64,000 nucleotides of DNA from Pseudomonas sp. Q2-TVG4-2 (GCF_013620795.1 NZ_LGLW01000001.1:930001-994000); one strand, 5' to 3'; counted from the first letter of the stretch, positions 37,446-46,872 are shown. Program-made: numbers and translations. Notes: generated by a model from the sequence alone, not told the origin.

Positions 37446-38543
37446 TCAGATGCGCACGCTTGCATAGGTTGACTCACCCTGGGCACGTTGCAACGCGGCC
37501 ATAACGGCTGGGTGTTTGTGGACTTCATCGGGGCGAGGAATCAGCGCGACCACCTGGCCCGAGTGCTGACCCGAACGCTCGTCACGCGGCGGGATGCCGA
37601 AGAACTCGCGGTAGCACTTGGAGAAATGCGGGGTCGAGACGAAGCCGCAAACCGAGGCCACTTCGATGATCGACATGGGCGTCTGCTTGAGCAGCTGGCG
37701 GGCACGTATCAGCCGCAGCTTGAGGTAGTAACGCGACGGCGAGCAGTGCAGGTACTTTTGAAACAGCCGCTCGAGCTGGCGTCGGGACACATTGACGTAA
37801 CAGGCCAGTTCGTCCAGGTCGATAAGCTCTTCGAGATTGGCTTCCATCAACGCCACGATTTCCAGCAGCTTCGGCTGGTTGGTACCCAGCATGTGCTTGA
37901 GCGGCACCCGTTGGTGGTCCTGTTCGTTGCGAATGCGCTCGCACATGAACATGTCGGAGATCGCCGCGGCCAGTTCACGCCCATGCTGCGCGCCGATCAG
38001 ATGCAGCATCATATCCATCGGCGCGGTGCCTCCGGAGGCGGTATAGCGATTGCGATCGATGGAGAACAGTCGGGGCGTCACCGTCGTGCGAGGAAAGGCT
38101 TCCTGCATCGCCGCCAGGCATTCCCAATGCACACTGCAATCGTAGCCATCGAGCAACCCGGCCTTGGCCAGCGCCCAGCTACCCGTACACACCGCCCCCA
38201 TCTGACGACCATGGCGGGCTTGCGCCTGCAACCAGTGAAGGTGCTCGCGGGTCGCGCTGTGCTGAATATCCACCCCGCCGCAAACGATTACGGAATCAAG
38301 GCTGGGCGCCGTAGCGAAGCTGGCATCCGGAGTGATCTGCAGCCCGTCACTGGCCATTACCGGCTGCCCGGCATGGGTCAGCGTGAACCAGCGATACAAC
38401 TCTTTGCCGGAAAGCTGGTTAGCCATGCGCAGCGGCTCGACGGCCGAAGCCAGGGAGATCAGGGTGAAGTTATCCAACAGCAAAAAGCCGATGGTCTGCG
38501 GGAGCCGATTTGGGGGCTGCGACCCAGGGTTGATCTGTGACAA
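37446..38543 (-). CDS. gbdR: Glycine betaine/dimethylglycine-responsive activator GbdR
   Basis: 365 residues from an inferred TTG 38543, close to the known GbdR length. A GATase1-like sensor domain (about 15-200; IGFLLLDNFTLISLASAVEPLRMANQ) is followed by an AraC helix-turn-helix pair (about 250-345; LDELACYVNVSRRQLERLFQKYL, ASVCGFVSTPHFSKCYREFFG). No in-frame ATG fits; GAGGA lies 7 nt before this TTG. The frame is open to 38807 but is not conserved there. Homologues activate gbcAB, dgc, sox and cbc genes. A BetI-like operator lies about 112 bp upstream of the start. Confidence 0.9.
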   Translation of the reverse strand: MSQINPGSQPPNRLPQTIGFLLLDNFTLISLASAVEPLRMANQLSGKELYRWFTLTHAGQPVMASDGLQITPDASFATAPSLDSVIVCGGVDIQHSATREHLHWLQAQARHGRQMGAVCTGSWALAKAGLLDGYDCSVHWECLAAMQEAFPRTTVTPRLFSIDRNRYTASGGTAPMDMMLHLIGAQHGRELAAAISDMFMCERIRNEQDHQRVPLKHMLGTNQPKLLEIVALMEANLEELIDLDELACYVNVSRRQLERLFQKYLHCSPSRYYLKLRLIRARQLLKQTPMSIIEVASVCGFVSTPHFSKCYREFFGIPPRDERSGQHSGQVVALIPRPDEVHKHPAVMAALQRAQGESTYASVRI

Positions 38544-38945
38544 TGACGGATCCTCACGCTTAGCATATTGATGAGCCTTCGATGGCTCTTTTCTTATTTT
38601 CCGGCGTGTAACGGCGCCGGGTTTTGCAAATATCAAGGCAAACCGCATGCCTATATTGATTGAGCGTTCAATAAAAGCCAGCAGCGCGCCGAAAGAGCCC
38701 TGCGGCAAGGTCCGGCGCCCGCAGAAGAAACCTTTTGAGTTGGGCGGGCACGCCTGCTCTTGGCAGACCTGAGCACTTTGGTAGCAATGCCCGACGTGCC
38801 CGAGCATTCAATTCGGGTAGAAACAAACCGGCGGTAACAAAGAGCGGTAACAGGCAATGGTCCGGGACCGGACTGCACTTCCTCCGCCCGCCCGCAAAAC
38901 GCACCACAAAAACTCATTTCACCGGTGCCGGGGCACGGACTTGGG
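38544..38945 (-). promoter_or_regulatory. gbdR promoter region
   Basis: 402 bp between the end of sdaB and the gbdR start, both on the minus strand. It contains a BetI-type operator at 38655-38675. The rest shows no gene; a frame from 38808 towards gbdR lacks conserved residues. Confidence 0.5.
38655..38675. promoter_or_regulatory. BetI-type operator upstream of gbdR
   Basis: Core ATTGATTGAGCGTTCAAT, nearly identical (19 of 21 bases over the whole site) to the sequence upstream of betI at 47067-47087. The TTGA.CGTTCAA half is a near-palindrome, as expected for a TetR-family dimer. Confidence 0.65.
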
Positions 38946-40322
38946 TCAGCACTCGATCGCGTTGACTGCCAGACCACCACGGGACGTTTCCTTGTACTTG
39001 TCATGCATGTCGGCACCGGTATCGCGCATGGTGCGGATGACCCGATCCAGCGAGATAAAATGCTCGCCGTCGCCACGCAATGCCATCTGGGCAGCATTGA
39101 TCGCCTTCATCGCGGCGATGGCGTTGCGCTCGATACACGGTACCTGCACCAGGCCGCCGACCGGGTCGCAGGTCAGCCCGAGGTTATGCTCCAGGCCGAT
39201 CTCGGCGGCATTTTCGAGCTGTTCGGGCGTCGCGCCTAGAAGTTCTGCCAAACCAGCCGCCGCCATGGCGCACGCGGAACCGACCTCGCCCTGACAGCCC
39301 ACCTCAGCGCCGGAAATCGACGCGTTCTTCTTGCAGAGAATGCCAACCGCCGCCGCGGCGAGGAGGTAATTGACCACATCGTCATCGCAGGCTTCAGGGT
39401 GAAATTTCATGTAGTAATGCAAGACCGCCGGAATAATGCCCGCCGCGCCATTAGTGGGTGCGGTGACCATCCGCCCGCCCGCCGCATTCTCCTCGTTCAC
39501 CGCCAAGGCGAACAGATTCACCCATTCCATCGCGCTCATGGTCGAACCGATGACGTTTGGCTTGCCTAGCTCCAGCAGGTTGTGATGCAGCCTGGCGGCA
39601 CGCCGACGGACATTCAGTCCGCCGGGCAGCACGCCTTCGTGGCGCAGGCCATTGGTCACGCACTGCTGCATCGCTTGCCACAGGCGCAACAGACCACTGC
39701 GGACCTCCGCCTCGCTGCGCCAGGCCGTTTCATTGATCATCATCAGCTCGCTGACGCGCAACCCGTTGCGCTTGCACAACTGCAGGAGTTCAACGGCGCT
39801 GGAGAAGTCATAGGGCAACTCGGTGTTGTCCTGGTCCAGCTGACCGGCGGCGGCTTGCTCTGCATTGACTACAAAGCCCCCGCCGACGGAGTAGTAGGTG
39901 TCCTGATAAAGCTCGCCGGAATGCCCGTGCGCGATGAAGGTCACCGCGTTGGGGTGGTAGGGCAGGTTCTCCTCGAGCAACAGCAGATCTTTCGCCCAAT
40001 CGAATGCGACCGGCCAGTGACCATCGAGCCGCAGCTGCCCGCAAGAGCGAAGCGCCGCGATGCGCGGAGCGATCTGCTCCGGATCGATGAGATCCGGTCG
40101 TTCGCCCATCAGCCCCATCAGTACCGCGTTGTCAGTACCGTGCCCGACGCCGGTAGCCGAGAGCGACCCATACAGACGCACCTCAACACGCCACACGCGC
40201 TCCAGCAGCTTGCGTTCGCGCAGCGCACCGACAAATAGCGCGCCGGCGAGCATGGGCCCAACGGTGTGCGAGCTGGAGGGCCCGATGCCGACTTTGAAAA
40301 GATCGAATACGCTGATCGCCAC
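38946..40322 (-). CDS. sdaB: L-serine dehydratase, iron-sulfur type
   Basis: 458 residues from GTG 40322 (GGAG upstream), the usual length. N-terminal beta domain starts with ISVFDLFKVGIGPSSSHTVGPML; C-terminal alpha domain has the Fe-S cysteines in KKNASISGAEVGCQGEVGSACAMAA and NLGLTCDPVGGLVQVPCIERN. It deaminates serine to pyruvate, the last step of the betaine to pyruvate route after GlyA. Adjacent to gbdR as in P. aeruginosa. The frame is open to 40403 but not conserved there. Confidence 0.93.
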   Translation of the reverse strand: MAISVFDLFKVGIGPSSSHTVGPMLAGALFVGALRERKLLERVWRVEVRLYGSLSATGVGHGTDNAVLMGLMGERPDLIDPEQIAPRIAALRSCGQLRLDGHWPVAFDWAKDLLLLEENLPYHPNAVTFIAHGHSGELYQDTYYSVGGGFVVNAEQAAAGQLDQDNTELPYDFSSAVELLQLCKRNGLRVSELMMINETAWRSEAEVRSGLLRLWQAMQQCVTNGLRHEGVLPGGLNVRRRAARLHHNLLELGKPNVIGSTMSAMEWVNLFALAVNEENAAGGRMVTAPTNGAAGIIPAVLHYYMKFHPEACDDDVVNYLLAAAAVGILCKKNASISGAEVGCQGEVGSACAMAAAGLAELLGATPEQLENAAEIGLEHNLGLTCDPVGGLVQVPCIERNAIAAMKAINAAQMALRGDGEHFISLDRVIRTMRDTGADMHDKYKETSRGGLAVNAIEC

Positions 40323-41311
40323 TCTGAACGCTCCACAGGATGCCCCAAGACAGGGATCATGATCATCGTTTTGCCTGCGAAAAGAAGTCTGGCACCGACG
40401 CACTCATGTCCAAATCCGTCAGCCCAGCCACCGGGACCTCGGGTAGCGACGAGATGCTGCTCTCTGCGCTATTACGAGCAGCAGAACATCGCGCACAACC
40501 ACCCCTTTCAGTGGTGCCGCCCGGCACAGTTACGTATCGGATTCGGGCAGGAGTTCGCGCGACGCGCCTGTCGCATCAGTCTCGCATTTGCGCGCTTACA
40601 TATGCATGTCTTCAGGCGCCATCGCCGGACGAGGGAAGGAGCCGAAACGGAGCGAAAAGTCCCTCGATGGCACTCAAGCTCTGGTAAAGCGGCCCGTCTT
40701 CGTGAGTTTTTCTCATGTTGCCACTGATGGCGCCAGGCCACGGAATAGCGGCCTTACGGCGCATTTGCTGACATGCAACCCCACCCAAACAATTACCCAG
40801 CGGTGCCATGATGAATTTTTTTCTGTTATGGTTTTTTTAGGCAGGCATGTCGCCGCTCAGTACGTGAGCGTCGCAACCCGACAATCGCAAGCGCCAAAGG
40901 GGAATATCGTTAAGTCATGGTTATCCAAAGCCGCCAGGACAGCACAGGTCCTGACAACGCTGAATGCTTTGCACAGATGAACCCGCAGCCGTCCAGAAAA
41001 ACGGCTGTACATAACAATAATAGGTAGCCGGTTCAGCCCCTATGGAGCGGCGACCACGATTGGCTTGCTAGTACTGCCAGAGGACGAAAGCAGCACAGCG
41101 GTGAGTGACAGAACGATGCGGACTCAGCCGATGCGCGAGATGAATTTTCAGCTCGCCCGCAGAGCTGCGGCCCGTCGAGTCCCACCGCACCGCGTCCGCC
41201 CGAGAATATGTCAACCCAAAAGCCATAGCAGTTGGCACTAGTCGACAGCGCTGCAAGGCGCTTGCGGCCTCCGTTTAGCTGATCTGGATGTCTACTGAGG
41301 GGAACCATCCC
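40323..41311. promoter_or_regulatory. 989-bp gene-free region upstream of cbcW
   Basis: Long divergent region between sdaB and the cbc operon. Notable parts: an AT-rich stretch near 40815-40840; GCATGTCGCC (40845-40854) followed 22 bp later by GCGTCGCAA (40868-40876), a candidate activator direct repeat; and a hairpin CAGCCGT / ACGGCTG at 40986-41007. Several short open frames exist on both strands, none with recognisable similarity or ribosome sites. A small RNA is possible but not shown. Confidence 0.4.
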
Positions 41312-42508
41312 ATGCAGTCTGGAAAAATCGTCGTCGAGAACCTTTACAAGGTGTTCGGCCCGCAGGAACAAGAAGCCATCGCCTTGCTCAAGCAAGGCTG
41401 GAGCAAGGACAAGATTCTCGCCGAGCGCGGTGCGGTCATCGGCGTGAGTGATGTTTCGTTCAGTGTCGAGGAAGGTGAAATCTTCGTCCTGATGGGCCTG
41501 TCCGGCTCCGGCAAATCCACGCTGATACGCCTGATCAACCGCCTGATCGAGCCCAGCGCCGGAGACGTCTTCATCGATGGGCAGAACGTTGCGAAACTGC
41601 CCCACTCACAGCTCATTGATCTGCGTCGACGCGACATGAGCATGGTCTTTCAATCCTTCGCCCTGATGCCGTCGCGCTCGGTTCTCGACAACGCCGCCTT
41701 CGGTCTGGAAGTCGCCGGGGTTGGACGTCGGGAGCGCGAGGAGCGCGCCATGGTGGTACTCACCCAGGTCGGCCTCGATACGTTCGCGCACAAGTTTCCA
41801 CACGAGCTCTCCGGGGGTATGCAGCAGCGGGTCGGCCTTGCCCGAGCGCTGGCGGTTAACCCGTCGATGATCATCATGGACGAAGCCTTTTCCGCCCTCG
41901 ACCCGCTCAAGCGACGAGAGATGCAGGACGTGCTGCTGGAACTGCAGAAGACCCACCGGCGCACCATCATCTTCGTCTCCCATGATATCGAGGAAGCCAT
42001 GCGCATCGGCAACCGCATCGGCATCATGGAAGGCGGCAAGCTGATCCAGGTCGGCACGCCGCAGGAACTGATCGACAACCCCGCCAGCAGCTACGTGCGC
42101 AACTTCTTCGACACCGTCAACACCAGCCGTTACCTCACCGCTGGCCAGCTCAAAGCCGATAGCGTCCCGCTCTACGTACACAACGGCAAGGCACCGGATG
42201 CGCTGCAGGTTTGCCAAGAGCTGCAGGCGATGGACAAGCACTACGCCTTCATCGTCGACGAAGACAACAAGTTTCGCGGCTCTATCAGCCTGGAACGGAT
42301 CGCCTTACTGGTCGAGAACGGTCGGACCTGCAGCCTTGAAGCGGAGGTGCTGAAACAGATCGACCCGCTTACCGAGGACCAGCCGCTCGATCAGGTAATC
42401 GAGCGGCTGGTGGACAACGAAGGACCTATGCCAGTGGTGGATAGCCAAGGGTTTTACGCGGGCGCCATCAGCAAAGGCCGCCTTCTGACTCGCCTGCAGG
42501 AGGAATGA
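41312..42508 (+). CDS. cbcW: Choline/betaine/carnitine ABC transporter ATPase
   Basis: 398 residues from ATG 41312 (GAGGGG upstream). An ABC domain of the OpuAA/ProV type: Walker A GLSGSGKST, signature LSGGMQQRVGLARAL, Walker B MIIMDEAFSALD. A C-terminal CBS pair follows (about 290-395; KHYAFIVDEDNKFRG, PMPVVDSQGFYAGAISKGRL), which in this family senses ionic strength or nucleotides. It energises the CbcV permease at the cytoplasmic face. First gene of the operon. Confidence 0.94.
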   Translation: MQSGKIVVENLYKVFGPQEQEAIALLKQGWSKDKILAERGAVIGVSDVSFSVEEGEIFVLMGLSGSGKSTLIRLINRLIEPSAGDVFIDGQNVAKLPHSQLIDLRRRDMSMVFQSFALMPSRSVLDNAAFGLEVAGVGRREREERAMVVLTQVGLDTFAHKFPHELSGGMQQRVGLARALAVNPSMIIMDEAFSALDPLKRREMQDVLLELQKTHRRTIIFVSHDIEEAMRIGNRIGIMEGGKLIQVGTPQELIDNPASSYVRNFFDTVNTSRYLTAGQLKADSVPLYVHNGKAPDALQVCQELQAMDKHYAFIVDEDNKFRGSISLERIALLVENGRTCSLEAEVLKQIDPLTEDQPLDQVIERLVDNEGPMPVVDSQGFYAGAISKGRLLTRLQEE

Positions 42509-42510
42509 GC

Positions 42511-43398
42511 ATGAGCAAAGAATTGGATCTGGGAAGCTGGGTCAACGACGTCGTTCAGCACCTGCTGGAGAACTACAGCGGCGTCTTCGATAGCCTCGGC
42601 GGCGTGGTCAGCGGATTTTCCGAGGGCATCGAGGCGCTGTTGATGCTGCCGCCGGCCTGGCTGCTCATCGCCATCTTCGTCGGCCTCGGACTATGGCGTA
42701 TCGGCGCCCGGTTCGCCGCCTTCACCGCCGTTTCCTTCATCCTCATCGTGCTCACCGGTTTCTGGGAGCAGACGGTGGTAACGCTCGGCCTGACCTTCTC
42801 CGCCACGCTGATCAGCCTGGTGTTGGGTATTCCGCTGGGAATCTGGTCCGCGCGCAGCGAGCGGGTGGCCATGATCACCCGCCCCGTCCTCGACTTCATG
42901 CAGACCATGCCGGCGTTCGTCTACCTGATCCCGGCGGCAATGCTGTTCGGCCTCGGCCGGGTGCCCGGCATTATCGCCACGGTGATCTTTGCCATGCCGC
43001 CGGCGGTGCGCCTGACCAACCTGGGCATCCGTCAAGTCAACAAGGAAATCGTCGAGGCCGGGCAGTCCTTCGGCTGCAACAGCCGTCAGCTGCTGTTCAA
43101 GGTGCAACTGCCCAATGCCATGCCGTCGATCATGGCCGGGGTCAACCAGACCATCATGATGGCGCTGTCGATGGTGATCATCGCCTCGATGGTGGGTGCT
43201 GGTGGCCTGGGCAACGACGTGTTGGCCAGTATCCAACGACTGGACATCGGCCTCGGTTTCGAGAGCGGCATGGCCGTGGTGCTGCTGGCGATCATCCTCG
43301 ACCGCATCACCGAAAGCTTCGGCACCGCCAAGCGAGCCACCCAAAAGGCCGCTTGGTACACCTGGGTGAGCACCAAGCTCAGACTGCAGCGCCAGTAG
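42511..43398 (+). CDS. cbcV: Choline/betaine/carnitine ABC transporter permease
   Basis: 295 residues from ATG 42511, 7 nt after AGGAGG; a second ATG at 42505 overlaps the cbcW stop but sits too close to that site. Several hydrophobic helices and the permease EAA-type loop (IRQVNKEIVEAGQSFGCNSRQLLFKVQLPNAMPSIMAG, landmark). It is the only permease in the window, although four binding proteins are present. Confidence 0.93.
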   Translation: MSKELDLGSWVNDVVQHLLENYSGVFDSLGGVVSGFSEGIEALLMLPPAWLLIAIFVGLGLWRIGARFAAFTAVSFILIVLTGFWEQTVVTLGLTFSATLISLVLGIPLGIWSARSERVAMITRPVLDFMQTMPAFVYLIPAAMLFGLGRVPGIIATVIFAMPPAVRLTNLGIRQVNKEIVEAGQSFGCNSRQLLFKVQLPNAMPSIMAGVNQTIMMALSMVIIASMVGAGGLGNDVLASIQRLDIGLGFESGMAVVLLAIILDRITESFGTAKRATQKAAWYTWVSTKLRLQRQ

Positions 43399-43429
43399 CC
43401 ATTACGAACCGCAGACACAGGGATTTACG

Positions 43430-44374
43430 ATGAATACGTTCAAGAAGATCACGGGTATCGGACTGTTCTCCTGCGCATTGATGCAGAACGCATGGGCGCA
43501 GGAGCCAGCCAGCTGCGAGAAGGTGCGCTTCGCTGAGATCGGCTGGGCGGATATCGCCGCGACCACCGGCGTCGCAATGGTGCTGTCCGAAGGCCTGGGC
43601 TACGACCCTAGCAAGGTGATGGCCTCGGTACCGATCGCCTTCACCGGCGTGAAAAACAAGCAGATCGATGCCTTTCTCGGTTACTGGTCGCCCTCCATGG
43701 ACGCGGTCATCGAGCCCTTCACCAAGGACGGCGGCGTCAAGGTGCTCGAGTCGCCAAACCTTGAAGGCGCCAAGTACACCCTGGCGGTGCCGACCTACGC
43801 GGCCGAAGCAGGGCTGAAAAGCTTCCAGGACATCGCCAAGTTCGAAGACGAGCTGGGCGGCAAAATCTACGCGATCGAACCGGGTAACGACGGCAACCTG
43901 CTGATCGAAAAGATGATCAAGAGCGACCAGTTCGGCCTCGGTGACTTCCGCATGGTCGAATCCAGCGAAGCCGGCATGCTGGTTCAGGTCCAGCGCGCGA
44001 TCAGGAAGAAAGAGCCAGTGGTCTTCCTCGGCTGGGCTCCACACCCGATGAACGCCCAGTACGACCTGACCTACTTGGCGGGTGGCGACGATGTGTTCGG
44101 CCCCGATTACGGTGCGGCCAAGGTGTTCACCGTGGTTCCGCCGGATTATCTGGAACGCTGCGCGAATGTCGGCAAGTTGCTACAAAACCTGCAATTTACC
44201 GTGCCGATCGAAAGCGAGCTGATGGAGCTGGCGCTCGAAAGGGATGACCCTACCACCGTCGCGAAGAACTGGATCAAAGCCAACCCGGCCATCCTCGAGC
44301 AGTGGCTGGCGGGCGTGACGACCTTCGATGGCCAGGATGGCGTTGCCGCCGTGAAGAAATTCGTCGGCCTCTGA
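43430..44374 (+). CDS. cbcX: Choline-type ABC substrate-binding protein
   Basis: 314-residue periplasmic protein with signal peptide (MNTFKKITGIGLFSCALMQN, cleavage after AWA). Choline-binding family landmarks: CEKVRFAEIGWADIAATTG, DAFLGYWSPSMDAVIEPF, VVFLGWAPHPMNAQYD. Located 31 bp after cbcV, so it is the cognate binding protein by position; its homologues bind choline. Similar to caiX at 26010 and the product at 51539. Confidence 0.86.
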   Translation: MNTFKKITGIGLFSCALMQNAWAQEPASCEKVRFAEIGWADIAATTGVAMVLSEGLGYDPSKVMASVPIAFTGVKNKQIDAFLGYWSPSMDAVIEPFTKDGGVKVLESPNLEGAKYTLAVPTYAAEAGLKSFQDIAKFEDELGGKIYAIEPGNDGNLLIEKMIKSDQFGLGDFRMVESSEAGMLVQVQRAIRKKEPVVFLGWAPHPMNAQYDLTYLAGGDDVFGPDYGAAKVFTVVPPDYLERCANVGKLLQNLQFTVPIESELMELALERDDPTTVAKNWIKANPAILEQWLAGVTTFDGQDGVAAVKKFVGL

Positions 44375-44420
44375 CTGCCTGAACGCAACCGCGCAACGCA
44401 GGGCCAGGCGACGGTAGCCA

Positions 44421-44440
44421 GCAGGCCCGTCCCGGCCTGC
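44421..44440 (+). repeat. Hairpin between the two binding-protein genes
   Basis: Perfect 7-bp stem GCAGGCC / GGCCTGC with a 6-nt loop, 46 bp after cbcX. No T tract. Confidence 0.45.
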
Positions 44441-44637
44441 ACGCCGAGACGAGCCTGCCGCCCAGCCGCAACACAACCGATCACATTTCATTTTCGCCGG
44501 TGCGCAAGCAGAACCAGCGCGCCGAACCGTGCATGGGATTTCGCTCAACCGCTGAGATCCCTGCAACAAACCGCAGTCCTCGCAGAACGGGACCACGGTC
44601 GGCATCACTGCCATATCCTGACATGGAGCTATAACGC

Positions 44638-45492
44638 ATGAGTCTATTCAAGCACCTATTTTGTGGTCTCGGCGCCGCCAGCTTGGCGCTCGGCATGGCC
44701 ACCAGCATGGCGGCGGACAAGCCCGAGCTGAAGATCGGCTACGTAAACGGCTGGGACGATAGCGTCGCCGCCACCCACGTGGCGGGTGAGATTCTCGAAA
44801 GCAACCTGGGCTACACCGTCAAGCTGCAACCGGTCGAGCCGGCCATCATGTGGCAGGGCGTCGCCCGCGGTGATCTCGACGCCACCCTCTCCGCCTGGCT
44901 GCCCGCCACCCATGGTGAGTATTTCGAAAAGCTGAAGGATAAAGTCGTGGTGCTCGGCACCAACTATGAAGGCGCCAAGATCGGTCTGATCGTACCGGAC
45001 TACGTCGAGGCCAAAAGCATTGCCGATCTCGACCAATACAGCGAAGCGCTCGGCGGCAAGATCACCGGCATCGATGCCGGAGCCGGCGTGATGCGCCGCA
45101 CCGAAGATGCCATCAAGCAATACGATCTGGACATCCGGCTGATGGCCAGCTCGGGGCCGGCCATGACCACCGCGCTGACCCGTGCGGAAAAGGCGAAGGA
45201 GCCGATCGTCGTCACCGGCTGGATCCCGCACTGGATGTTCGCCAAGTGGAAGCTGCGCTTCCTGGAAGACCCGAAGAAGGTCTTCGGTGATGACGAACAC
45301 GTCGACACGGTCGCCAACCCGGCGCTGGCCAGCAAGGCTCCCGAGGCTGAGGCCTTCCTGAAGAAATTCAGCTGGAACGCGGAAGAAGTCGGTGAAGTGA
45401 TGCTGGCCATTCGCGACGGCGCCAAGCCGGACGCTGCCGCCCGCGAATGGGTAAAAAACAACCCAGAACGCGTCGCCGGCTGGCTCGAATAA
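44638..45492 (+). CDS. Glycine betaine-type ABC substrate-binding protein (OpuAC family)
   Basis: 284 residues with a signal peptide (MSLFKHLFCGLGAASLALGM, cleavage near SMAA). This is a different subfamily from cbcX: OpuAC-like, with IGYVNGWDDSVAATHVA, LDATLSAWLPATHGEYF and VTGWIPHWMFAKWKLRFLEDP, whose tryptophans form the aromatic box of betaine binders. 263 bp separate it from cbcX and it may have its own promoter. Likely a betaine-specific partner for CbcWV. Confidence 0.85.
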   Translation: MSLFKHLFCGLGAASLALGMATSMAADKPELKIGYVNGWDDSVAATHVAGEILESNLGYTVKLQPVEPAIMWQGVARGDLDATLSAWLPATHGEYFEKLKDKVVVLGTNYEGAKIGLIVPDYVEAKSIADLDQYSEALGGKITGIDAGAGVMRRTEDAIKQYDLDIRLMASSGPAMTTALTRAEKAKEPIVVTGWIPHWMFAKWKLRFLEDPKKVFGDDEHVDTVANPALASKAPEAEAFLKKFSWNAEEVGEVMLAIRDGAKPDAAAREWVKNNPERVAGWLE

Positions 45493-45519
45493 ATCCCCCT
45501 GCCAACCCTCATCCAGAGC

Positions 45520-45538
45520 GGCGCCCCTAACGGGCGCC
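45520..45538 (+). terminator. Hairpin after the OpuAC-type gene
   Basis: Stem GGCGCCC / GGGCGCC with a 5-nt loop, 27 bp past the stop, without a long T tract (CTCTCG follows). Weak terminator or processing site upstream of the porin gene. Confidence 0.5.
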
Positions 45539-45561
45539 TCTCGACGCAATGGAGCAGCTTG

Positions 45562-46872
45562 ATGCAAACAATGAAATGGAGTGCCCTGGCGCTGGCGGTA
45601 ACCGCCTCCGCCACTCAGCTGGCCATGGCCAGCGAGCAGTCGGAATCGGCCGGCTTCGTCGCCGGCAGCAACCTGACACTGCTGAACAAGAACTACTACT
45701 TCGCCCGCGACAACCGTGCCCCCGGAGCAACTCCGAGCCGCATCGAAGAGTGGGCTCACGGCATGCTGCTCACCTATGAGTCCGGCTTCACCCAAGGCCC
45801 CGTCGGCTTCGGCGTCGACATCCATGCAGGCGGCGCAATCAAGCTCGACAGTGGCCGTGGCACGAGCGGTACCGGGCTGCTGCCGGTGGACAGTGACGGC
45901 CGTGCAGCCGACGAACTCGGTTTCGCTGGCGGTGCGGTCAAGCTGCGCGTCTCCAACACTACGCTGAAGTACGGCGACCTGACCCCCACCGCCCCGGTCT
46001 TCTCGCCGGGCACCGGGCGCATCTTCGCCAGCACCGCCAACGGCTTTCAGTTGACGTCCAGCGAGCTCGAGCAGCTGACCGTCGATGCGGGTTACTTCAC
46101 CTCGCTCCGTGATCGCAACCGTTCGCTCAACCGCGACGGGGAGATCACTCTGGTCTACGCCGGCGGTATCGACGCGGAAACCGTCGGCTACCTGGGTGGC
46201 ACCTACCAGCTGACCGACAGCCTCAGCGCTACCCTCTACGGCTCAAAGTACGAGGACGTCTGGACCCAGTACTACGGCAATCTGAACTACGCGCTGTCAC
46301 TCTCGGAAGACCAGGCGCTGAGCTTCGATTTCAACGTCTACGACACCCGTGACGAAGGCGCCGCCCAGGCTGGCGACATCAACACCACGGCCTGGTCGCT
46401 GGCCGCCGGCTATTCGGTCGGCGCCCATACCTTCACCCTCGCCCACCAACAGGTGAACGGCAACTCGCCCATGGACTACATCAGCATGGACGGCACCAAC
46501 GCTGGCGATTCCATCTACCTGGCCAACTCTTCGCAATGGTCGGACTTCAATGCGCCCGGCGAGAAGTCCGTCCAAGCCCGCTATGACGTCAACATGGCCG
46601 CCTACGGCATACCAGGCCTGAGTCTGATGGCGCGTTACATCAAGGGTGACATCGATGGCGCAAGCGTCGATCCCGATGGTGCCTACGCCTATTACGCTGG
46701 CGACGCCGGCAAGGGCAAGGAGTGGGAGCGTGACCTCGAAGCCAAGTATGTGCTCCAGGAAGGCAACCTCAAGGATCTTTCTTTCCGGGTGCGCTATGCC
46801 ACGGCTCGCGGGTTCAACGGCGACATCGATGAACTGCGTGTGATCACCGAGTACCCGCTGGACATTCTGTAA
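45562..46872 (+). CDS. OprD-family outer-membrane porin
   Basis: 436 residues from ATG 45562 (GGAG upstream). A signal peptide ends at AMA-SEQSES. The OprD/Occ pattern is clear: SNLTLLNKNYYFARDN, YESGFTQGPVGFGVDIHAGGAIKLDSG (landmark), repeated aromatic beta strands and the C-terminal EYPLDIL. OprD proteins let small charged solutes cross the outer membrane. Position between cbc and bet genes makes choline, betaine or carnitine probable substrates; this is inference. Confidence 0.85.
   Translation: MQTMKWSALALAVTASATQLAMASEQSESAGFVAGSNLTLLNKNYYFARDNRAPGATPSRIEEWAHGMLLTYESGFTQGPVGFGVDIHAGGAIKLDSGRGTSGTGLLPVDSDGRAADELGFAGGAVKLRVSNTTLKYGDLTPTAPVFSPGTGRIFASTANGFQLTSSELEQLTVDAGYFTSLRDRNRSLNRDGEITLVYAGGIDAETVGYLGGTYQLTDSLSATLYGSKYEDVWTQYYGNLNYALSLSEDQALSFDFNVYDTRDEGAAQAGDINTTAWSLAAGYSVGAHTFTLAHQQVNGNSPMDYISMDGTNAGDSIYLANSSQWSDFNAPGEKSVQARYDVNMAAYGIPGLSLMARYIKGDIDGASVDPDGAYAYYAGDAGKGKEWERDLEAKYVLQEGNLKDLSFRVRYATARGFNGDIDELRVITEYPLDIL

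Noticed and set aside
40266-40980. Several short open frames in the sdaB-cbcW gap
   Set aside because: No ribosome sites, no recognisable similarity and overlapping in several frames; treated as non-coding.
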